64,000 bases of DNA. Source: Adiantum capillus-veneris (lineage: Eukaryota > Streptophyta > Polypodiopsida > Polypodiales > Pteridaceae). The first letter of the stretch is position 1. The number at the start of each line of letters is the position of its first letter. The DNA lies in assembly GCA_014529385.2 (NCBI GenBank), contig CM043944.1:90821914-90885913 (forward strand). The letters run 5' to 3'. The notes under the pieces are model-generated. The model saw nothing but the letters and a program-made list of their open reading frames with translations, made no database searches and had not been told where the DNA came from. The position numbers were made by a program, and so were the translations under genes. Of the stretch, positions 55,995-64,000 are shown in pieces.

Positions 55995-56439
55995 CTAAGC
56001 CTTGACATAAGCACAAAATCTTTGCTCATCAGTGTGACCCTGTGAGCAAATGCAACTGCAATGTAGCTATCATTCATAAAGTCTATACGGAAATCCTCAG
56101 CAGCCTCCTGAAGGCACATCAAGGCTTGAGATTGCCACCTTACTAAAAAAAAGGTTTTGATATTCATGATGTACACAAGTCTATCTGATATCTCTTTGAC
56201 AACTCTCATGAAGGGTAGTTTTGGAATAAGAAGACAAGTAGACTTACGTGGTTTCCTTATCTCTCTTAGAATTTGACTTGAGAATTCAATCTCTTCCTAG
56301 CAGTAGCCCTCTGGCAAGGTTGTATAGGTGGTTTCTCTTCTTTCTTCCCAACTAATTCTTCTTGGTTGTCATCATCATCTTTCTCTGAATCTTTTGGATC
56401 TTAGTAAACTTTTCTTGCAGTTTGCTTTGTCCTTGCCAT
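55995..56439 (-). pseudogene. Histone H3-fold protein, CENH3-like, first exon
   Basis: ATG at 56439 reads MARTKQTARK, the H3 N-terminus, then a TAA at codon 13, an acidic/basic tail (DDDDNQEELVGKKEEKPP) and RATARKRL. After a one-base frame change near 56275 the core follows: LREIRKPRKST, LLIPKLPFMRVVKEIS, VRWQSQALMCLQEAAEDF and HRVTLMSKDFVLMSRLR, aligning with the aN, a1, a2 and a3 helices. LLIP, an RW-Q-AL-LQEAAED pattern, a longer loop 1 and RVTLM-KDF are CENH3 traits (canonical H3 has LLIRK, RFQSSAVMALQEAAEAY, RVTIMPKD). Unlike CENH3, which ends soon after RRL, the exon ends at a GTACAAG donor (55994) and more exons follow. Confidence 0.75.
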
Positions 56440-56544
56440 TTGATAGTCAGAAAGTGCTTTGTCCTTTGTCACAAAATTTGCCAAAAAAATCCCCACGGGA
56501 GGTTCAAGAGACTCCTAAAATACCCCAAACAATGCAGTAAGGGG

Positions 56545-56890
56545 GACTCCCACAGTCTAGAAGAGCTCGCTATCGCGTCGTGAGGGAAGTTGAAGAAATA
56601 CCACAGGACACGATAAGAGGTCCTTCCATAGTCTGGAAGAGCTCGCTATCGCGTCGTGAGGAAAGTTGAAGAAATACCGCAGGACGCAATAAGAGTTCCT
56701 CCCATAGTCTAGAAGTGCTCGCTATGGCGTCGTGCCGGAAGCTGAAGAAATACCGCAGGACGCGATAAGAGGTAATCCCAAATTTTGGAAGTGCTCGCTA
56801 TCACATCGTGCAAGAAGTTGAAAGCAATGTGGCAATTGGAGAGATAGTAGGTATTTTCAAAGGTTGAAACTACCCGCTATCGCGCTCGCG
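56545..56890. repeat. 76-bp tandem repeat, 4-5 copies, upstream of the H3-like unit
   Basis: 'GCTCGCTATCGCGTCGTG' or variants start at 56565, 56641, 56717 and 56793 (period exactly 76), with a partial fifth at about 56870. Each unit has 'GTTGAAGAAATACC.CAGGA' and a GC-rich CGCTATCGCG core. The array lies in the ~1-kb gap between two divergent units. From 56891 to 57228 no other feature is recognised. Confidence 0.94.
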
Positions 56891-57228
56891 TGTGTGTCGA
56901 TGAGGAAAATGCAATATAAGATAAAGAAGAGGAGGTACAAAACCACGCGAACATGTTGTTTGGGAGAGCTGTAAAATGAACACGTGACATGAGCTTTTTA
57001 TACATCTGACCATTCGTACCTGTCCGTTGAAATTTTGCCACGTGGCATGTATGCATGAGTGACACGTGTCAATAATGCTCATTTTTGACCCCTTGTATAA
57101 GCTGGATCTTGTATTTTTTTGGTGTGTTATTTTTTGTTTGTGTCGCACAATGCAATAATTCTTAAGCTTAATCTCTTCAAAGCTCTCTAATTCTCTCACC
57201 TCAACTCTATTTCACCGCTCTCTCTTCT

Positions 57229-57235
57229 TATATAA
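57229..57235 (+). promoter_or_regulatory. Putative TATA box
   Basis: TATATAA about 280 bp before the ATG at 57512, followed by a CT-rich stretch suitable for a plant transcription start. Confidence 0.45.
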
Positions 57236-57279
57236 CCATCAAGCTCTCTCTCCTGCACAACACGAGGGTGGGTGTTTGC

Positions 57280-57498
57280 AAAGTTTGCCTCATTGCACTA
57301 TCTCTCCGTTTGGTTTTATTGCCACGTTCTCGACCACCTGCACGATGCGATAGCCGTAGATAGCAGAGTGTGCCTCGTGCCTCTATCACTCCGTTTGGGT
57401 TTTTCTTCCACGGCCTAAGCCTCTGCACAAAGCAATAGGAGTATTTAGTAGGATCTTTCTTGTGCCTCTATCGCTTCTTTTTGGTCTTTCTTCCTTGC
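57280..57498. repeat. ~84-bp imperfect tandem repeat in the 5' region
   Basis: 'CTCCGTTTGG.TTT' and 'CTGCAC.A.GCAATAG' motifs recur with offsets of about 85 and 83 bp, ending just before the ATG. Confidence 0.7.
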
Positions 57499-57511
57499 CT
57501 TGAACCAAATC

Positions 57512-59050
57512 ATGAGTGAAGGTCGTGAAGAGATTTTAGAGGAGAGTCCAAGTGAGAAGCTCTTGGTTGCTGTCATGGATGGTGGTGACATGGAAGTGTA
57601 CACCAAGGCATATGAAATATTCAATCCTTTGTTTGATTTTGCAGCTATGCTAGAAAAATTGAAGGACTTTTTGTCAGAAGAATTTAAAGAGTTTGAAGAG
57701 ACAGGTGAGGGTAAGTGTTTGGTGTTGGATGGTAAGACTTATTGCCATCTAACTGAATTTACTACCAACTCAATTGAGAAAAGCAAAGTAACAAGGAGGT
57801 TTGGAAGATTTTCTAAGAAGACTTCATTTATTTGTCCACCTACCATTTCTTGTCAATTACATTCAAAGCCTTGCAACCTTGTTCCAAAAAATGTTGCCTT
57901 TCTATTCTTTTTGTTCCTTAAAGTTGATATGCAAGGCAAAGGTGATGAAGTGAAAGATACAGACAAAGAGGGAACAAATACAAATGTTTCCACAGTCTTG
58001 CAGCTTGAGAAATGTGAGATTCTAGAGGAGGAAGAAACTGATGCTGCAGCTAAGGAGCAGGAGAGTTCAAATTTTGATGTGGCTCAATTTAGAGCTAGTT
58101 TGATGATCCCATAGAGGAGGTAGAGGTGTCTAAGGCCTCCCATACTGTTCCAAACCTTTCCTACTTCTATATCAATGGAAGAGTATATCCCTCTCCATCA
58201 TATTCATTGTCTGCTTAATATGAGGGAGGACTGTTGTATTGCAACCATTTTTGAAGCTTCTAAGGTGGCCAAAGATTTCATTGACACAAAAGAAGAGTCA
58301 AAAGAGAAGTTTTTGGCACTTGATCTTAAGACATTTAATAAATTATTTCTTCCTTCTCTTGATGCACTTGCTCTATGCATGAAAAAAGTGGAAGAGGAGA
58401 AACCTACTCTCGAAGATGAGGACTTTGAGAAGAGACTTGTTGAGCTTGGCATCCAATCTTTTGGCAGAGACTTTAAGCTAAAGGAAGTTGAAAAGGATGT
58501 TGACATAAGAGAGATGACTGGATCGTGCAATCTCCTTCAAGAAAAAGTCATTGCAGAGGATGAGTTGCAAAAGGAAGAATTAGTTTCACCTTGATCTCCC
58601 TTCCTAAAATCTTCCTTTTTTTCAAGTTTTTTTTAAATTACTCATTATTTCTTGTTTTGCAGATTAAACTCCTTGACAAAGACAATTTTCTTGGGAGAGC
58701 TAAAGGCTCGAGAGGGAAAGAAATAGAGGGCACTTTAAGAAGGGATGCCTCCTCTCTCATGCACTACATGCCTAGATTGGATAGTGCCACCTTCTGTGCT
58801 TTTCACATGCAGTATTCTAAAGATCCTAAGTTGCCAATATTTTCCCTGAAGATATTGTCATGGTTTATGGGGTACACTCCCCTTCAAAATCAATGAAAAC
58901 AAGATCATGCTACTTGAGAGAGTTGCAGCACTTAGAATAGTTGGGTATGCTGCAAGATTCATGCCTCAAGAGTAGGATACTTTCTTTGCTACTCTAGCTA
59001 TGCAGCAGTAGTAGCTGAGGAGACAAATTTCAACCTTCTTGGGGGCTATA
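57512..59050 (+). pseudogene. Unknown acidic protein, broken, with two related modules
   Basis: ATG at 57512 (MSEGREEILEES). Module 1 (57540-57790) has FDFAAMLEKLKDFLSEEFKE and KCLVLDGKTYCHLTEF. A likely intron (GTAACAAGG donor at about 57789; acceptor before GCAAAGGTGATG) precedes an acidic stretch. After frameshifts module 2 (58220-58420) has ASKVAKDFIDTKEESKE and KFLALDLKTFNKLFLP, similar to module 1. Further on, INENKIMLLERVAALRIVGY and TFFATLAMQQ**LRRQIS are readable around 58880-59030, with TAGs at Gln positions. No family recognised. From 59051 to 59500 nothing else is seen. Confidence 0.5.
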
Positions 59051-59506
59051 AAATAAGAAAGTTTTTGAGATATAGGGGTGACATGCCTAGTGATACCAAA
59101 AAAATCAAAAATTGATGTAAAATTGATAATATTTTACGTAAAAATATCTTTTTTGAATTTGGATGTCTTTAGAAAGACTCGGTATAAAGTTTCAAAGTGA
59201 AGCATTAATCTCCATTTGTGGTTAAGCAGCATGGTTGTTTGATCTCATCCATTGTAATTTCCTCCTATAGAACCAATTGAATAATTCCTTTAGTGCATTG
59301 CTCCTTCTTTGTCCCCCTCCCTTTCTCATACATGTGAAAAATGAAGTCCTCGCTTGATAGTGAGATTTTCCCATTCCTTGAGTATTTCATGTTGCAAGGG
59401 GTCCTTGTTTTGCAAAATATGGTCCATGCACTTATAAAATATGCAAAAAAATTAACAAAAAGGTTAGTTGAACTCATAGGATGCAATGTAAAATACTATC
59501 CAGACT

Positions 59507-61601
59507 TTAAAAAGTAATTGAATAATCATCAAGTAATATGTGATGTCTTTTGCTCCCCAAGCATCTGTGAGAAGTTATTAAAAGCTTTATTGTCTTTTTA
59601 AAGTCATCTGCATAAGTAGTAGAGCTAACTTGTTGTCTCAAAACTTTCAAAAAATTGTCGAGTTTCTTCCACACTTCCATGCGTTTGTTGACTACATCTG
59701 GTCTACTTTTGACATTGGTTGTTATTACACAAAGATCCTTCCAACAGTTCCACATAGCGTCAACTTGTTTGTTGTCATGGTTGCTCAAAAATCTTATGGC
59801 TTTTACCCCACCCATTGAAACATCTTGAAAAACATCACCCGTTTCTTTTAAAAGAGTAGGATCTTTTTTAGATGCACTTGACCACCATGAAAACCCATTC
59901 AAGAGAGCAAAGCCTCGCATTTTTCTATGCACTCATTTGCAAGTTTACTTGGCTTAATAGAATATGCATAATCAAGATGGAGTCGAAGCAATTTGTCCAA
60001 GATTCTAATCTCTCCATGCATTGTACATATATGTACATTTTTTAAATCTATTGTTAGAATTGGATCCCAAATCATTGAAGATGATGGGTAGTCAATGACG
60101 TTCACACTATTTCTCGATGGTGGTTTTTCAACCTGGTGTTCTGCAAGCCATCCTTTTGTTCCAGTGCTTGCTATGCAATACAGATGTGGATACCAAGTAT
60201 TGGCACCTCCACATACACCAAACATGCACTTCAATGCTTTTAGGTCAACATTCAAGTGCCATTATATAATAAAGTCACCCATGCCATCTACACGGAGTTG
60301 TTCACCTACATTTGGTTCTGTATAACAAAAGAGATATCAGTCTGCAAAAAGATCCATTTCAACGTATTGTGATTTTCTACTGGTATTTGAGCTGCTCGGA
60401 TCCACCAAAGCTCCATTTTTTATTGAGTTTTGTGGAATGGGGAATCAAGCTTACCTTGTCTATAATCCAATGCTCTGTTCATTAGGGATATGGATACTCT
60501 TTCCATTTTGTGACATTTCTGAATTGAGCTTCATCCAATTTCATAACAAATATAAGTTCTCCTTCACAATCTACTTCTCACATGTTATAGTATCTCACCA
60601 TAGCATATTGAACTTTTTTTATACTCATCCAAATGTTATTAAAAACATTACACACAAAAGAAGATTTTTTTTCCTTTTTTTTGTATGACATCGTTCCTTT
60701 TATATGATAGTACTCTCCACAATGTTCGGGTATTTCTTCGTTTAACAGAGTCTTTACTTTCCCAACATTGTGAGGCGTAGGCAACCCAAAAGTTTTACTC
60801 TTGTAATATTTTAAAACCTGAAACTAGGTTTTAGAGATGGCCCTGTAACCCCTTCTACTCACCCCCATTGTGTCACAAACTTCTTGCATTTGAGAAGGTT
60901 GGACCAATAAAGCCATATCTTTTAGTAAATTTTGAAATACCAATTTCTTCTGAGTTCGATTTTCAAGAAGTTTCAAAAGTTTCAAAATGTCACTTTTATT
61001 CATTACCTCATTCAAAAATATCACCCTTTCTTGAACATTGGACATATCAAATACTAAAAGGCTAGTCACATGTTCTCTAGAAATCTTTAATCTTTTTTTT
61101 TGGTCCAAAAACTTCTGTTAAGTTTACTACATCTCTCATTCATTTTACTCATGCTCTTAATCCTCTTGGAGTTTCTTTTAAAGTCTGAAGCTGATGATTT
61201 TCTTGTTTTAGAGATGCTATTTGGTTTTCAAGTTCTAAAATTCTTATTGCATTTGAAGACAAAGCAGTTTTGAGATATTGAATGTAATGTGTATGATCAA
61301 TGTGTAAATGAGATAGCTTAGAACTATATCCTAGTAAGCCATCAACCCCATCTCCAACAAATCTCATCAAATTATGAGGTGTGTGAAAAGATGGATACCT
61401 TCTAGTGCTAGGATCCGGTGGATACAAGCTCCCATCTATCCATATATCAATGTGTTTCTTTCCCTTGTTGCAAAGTTGTTATGCTTCATTCGCAGTTGTA
61501 ACTGATCTTTGATAGACACTCCGTGTAGTAGCATATTCTTGGCTTAGCTTAATGTTCAAGTGAAACTTGTGGTTATCACTAATGGAAGATGTATTACTCA
61601 T
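59507..61601 (-). pseudogene. Unknown ~690-residue protein, broken
   Basis: ATG at 61601 (MSNTSSISDNHKFHLN). N-terminal WIDGSLYPPDPSTRRYPSFH, a short coiled coil (RILELENQIASLKQENHQL), DMSNVQERVIFLNEVMNK, then a central part with IPEHCGEYYHIKGTMSYKKK and ELIFVMKLDEAQFRNVTKW, and a C-terminal part with LKALKCMFGVCGGANTWYP, ICTMHGEIRILDKLLRLHL and VDAMWNCWKDLCVITT. Stops (one at codon ~43) and frameshifts split it into at least five pieces. The continuous order on one strand argues for one former gene, possibly from a mobile element; I do not recognise the family. Confidence 0.6.
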
Positions 61602-61995
61602 TGTAAGTAATGAACACACAAAAAGTATAATGGAGGTAACACAGTAGTAGAACAAGGTGCATCAAAAAAGAAGAGAGAAAGCTCGTGAAAGGTGAGAAAG
61701 ACAAAAGAGAGATTGAGTGATTCAAAAGTGGAAACAACTATTTACAACCAAGTGAAGTAAATGAGAACAAATTTTGAGGTGAGCCGCAAAGGAATGTGAG
61801 GAAAACGATATCTTTTTGAATATTTAGAGATATGTACCTAAATACACTTTAGATTGCATAGATATGCTTTAAATGACCAAAACGAACAAATTTGGAGCCG
61901 TTTTGACCATAAATGTCTTTGCTAATTAGTAAGTTAACCAATTCCTTACACAACCCTTTTTGAGTCATTTTTGGCCCTAATGTATTGAGCAAAGA

Positions 61996-63410
61996 ATGCC
62001 ACCAAAGCTAGAAGTTAAGATTAATGAGGTTGCAAAAAGTCAGGAAGCAATAGGAAGTCCAAAGATCAATCACTCATTGCCAGTCGAATCATCGGATGCA
62101 AGTCAGATTGGAAAATAGGGTCTCAAGCCACTCTCCATCGAGACACAATTAGTTCAAGATGAGACCATCGCAAAATTAGGACATAGATCTTCAATAAAAC
62201 CAGCAATGAGAATAGCTATAGTTCTTAGCAGTACAAAAGGAGCGAGTGTCAAATGCAATTCTCGACTGTATAAAGAAACAAATTGCAATATGGTTGCAAA
62301 CAACATCTAGAGGATTCCGGAGATTACTCAGGGCAAGCCAGATAATAGAGAAATCATGGGTAAGGCTACAGGTCAAGAAGACATGGTTGCTACTCTTAGC
62401 ATCCAACAACAAGAAGAGCAAGTAAAATTTCAGGTGAAGCCTTCAAAAGACATGCTTGCAGATGTCATCCTTGGACATCAGTGGTTAGACCAACACAAGG
62501 CCTACAAAGAAGAAAAAATGCTATTACTTTCTTTTCCAAGTGGTAGCAAGCAACAATTAACAGGTACCATTAATGTTGGAATCAAAGTTGCAAGAGTGAC
62601 AAGAATTGAAGACAAATCTTGCAAAACAAAGGTAAAGCTAAAGTGGACCTTCCACCAATTAGCACAAAAGGTGTGACAACATATACCTCTACATCAAAGA
62701 ACCCTCATGGATCAGCTTCTTCAAGCGAGTTAGGCTTTCAGAACTTCAAGTCAATTGCTGGCCCAAATGAAACCTCTAAGGAGACACCCAGAAAAGCAAA
62801 GTTATATCAGCCCAAGTACTCAAGGAATCAAAAGAAAGTAAAGCAAGTGTTTGTTCAGAGCAATTTAGTCAAAGTCAATGATCCGGTTTGGATTAAAGAC
62901 AAGAAATAAACATAGAAAGACAAACACACGGGATGGATAGCATCACAGTGGAGCTTAAAGGAACAAGATTACTATGGAGGTAATAGACAGATATGGATAC
63001 CAAAACCTCAGGTAAGAGCATACGAAGTAACAACAAGACCCTCCCAAGAAAGAAGGCCCATTAGGTATCAACCTCGACAATATCCTAGGATACCTAAGAA
63101 TCAGGTATACACCAGAACAACATCGAAAGATGCTAAAGTCAACCACAACTCTTAAGAGGATACAGAACAAAGACGGATCTCAAAGAATGTTCCTCTTGGA
63201 CAAGGATTCTACACAGGCTATACAAAGATTTGGCTACCAATCAACCACAAAAACAATTGCAGCTACACTAGATCTGCATGAAGATCTCAAGAACTCAACA
63301 ACACCTAGAGTTCAACAAAGTTAACAAAGAAGTTACAAAGATCCTCAAAAGATTTGGATTCCTAAGTCTTCTTTACCTGAAGAAATGTTTGTAGTAAGCA
63401 CAAGAATGTA
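61996..63410 (+). pseudogene. Retropepsin-like ORF with Trp-Pro-Lys motifs, E2-tail-like
   Basis: ATG at 61996 (MPPKLEVKINEVAKSQ). TAGs at 62116-62118 and 62308-62310 interrupt one frame. TKGASVKCNSRLYKE resembles the protease loop without the catalytic Asp, and ADVILGHQWLDQHKAY is the second protease block. After a frameshift near 62640 come repeated aromatic motifs: RQIWIPKPQ (about 62985), KIWLPI (about 63220) and KIWIPKSSL (about 63350). The same order is found in E2 at 27474-28280. It is either a fragment of a related element or a domesticated copy. Confidence 0.6.
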
Positions 63411-64000
63411 AAAAGTCAAGTCGCCAGGGTGCAAAAACACTCTTTGGCATAGTCAGAGTCAAGCTGTTGAGCCATAAAATGAGCAAAGCATTAGCCCCAA
63501 AGCCTCAAGTCATTATAAACTCTGTGCTAAGAGTCATAGTTATTAGGCTTATGCTCAAGCTGGAAGAGTTGAGCATATCTAAGTGGTGTCGCTCATGCTG
63601 GATGAGATGATCATAAGAGTCGAAGTCTAATAACTTACAATTGGTGGAGTGTCGTAGAGTCCAACACTCACGCATAGTGCATAGTAAGATGAGAGCACAT
63701 ATCCTCGTCAACGAAAACCATTCTTAAAGGGGTGCCAGCTTGCAAATCCATGACATATGCTTTTATAGCTACACCATCTTTTTTAAGAACCCCTCAAAAT
63801 CTTTCTTGCACAGCATATGGTTTCCCATGCATATATGTGTATGCATAAATAGGATATCCCACCATTGGACATATGCATTAGACACTCTTTTTGCTTCCAT
63901 CTATGCACCTTGAGTGGACTACAATAGGAAAACCAATGTTCCATCATGCTACCCTCATGCTTGTTACAATATTAGGTGTGCTAGATATGCTAATTAGCAT
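63411..64000. other. No feature recognised
   Basis: About 590 bp without a supported ORF, repeat or regulatory signal on either strand. Confidence 0.6.

Noticed and set aside
56230-56270. GTAAGT in the H3-fold exon as a splice donor
   Set aside because: The histone-fold homology (LREIRKPRKST..LLIPKLPF) reads straight through it, so it is coding.

Overview
The window is repeat-dense nuclear DNA of a land plant. The plant calls rest on a chromovirus with a C-terminal chromodomain, two Ty3 elements with the extra 3' ORF seen in Tat/Athila-type lineages, initiator-tRNA-Met primer sites, and short GT-AG introns of about 50-90 bp. Very long (GA)n/(CT)n arrays, a plant LINE with RSKNIVIRGIPE-type ORF1 and strong TE nesting suggest a large genome such as a fern or gymnosperm, but I cannot name the species.

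Layout. 1-3440: minus-strand LINE; its ORF2 (endonuclease-RT) is open for all 754 codons to the window edge and follows ORF1 in the same frame after a single TAG. 3440-6375: (GA)n/(CA)n-rich DNA with duplicated flanks, a 270-bp inverted microsatellite structure and copy A of a low-copy repeat. 6376-14122: element 1 (E1), an old, decayed plus-strand Ty3 element inserted in that repeat. 14123-19570: repeat copies B and C, a 5'-truncated LINE 3' end, and local tandem repeats. 20306-39764: element 2 (E2), a 19.5-kb minus-strand Tat-like Ty3 element with a perfect ATCAT target duplication; a 649-bp TRIM sits in its third ORF. 41533-55257: element 3 (E3), a minus-strand chromovirus with 2.9-kb LTRs and a perfect AAAAG target duplication; a solo LTR of the same family is nested in its 5' LTR. 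55258-64000: low-copy region with decayed protein-coding units of unknown function.

The most unusual locus is a minus-strand multi-exon gene, now broken. It starts at 56439 with an H3-type N-terminus, followed by a histone fold that looks more like centromeric H3 (CENH3) than canonical H3. It continues through small exons, is cut inside an exon by E3, resumes at 41532, passes a Lys/Ser/Pro-rich tail, then a segment homologous to the third ORF of E1, and is cut again by E2, whose far flank (19570-20300) carries the homologous C-terminus. No recognised housekeeping gene, tRNA, rRNA or CRISPR array was found.

Relative order of events, inferred from nesting and LTR divergence: X-Y repeat, then E1 (LTRs clearly diverged); H3-like unit, then E2 and E3; TRIM into E2; solo LTR into E3. 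Many stops sit where the family or the reading suggests CAG, CAA or CGA, as expected from deamination of methylated cytosine.
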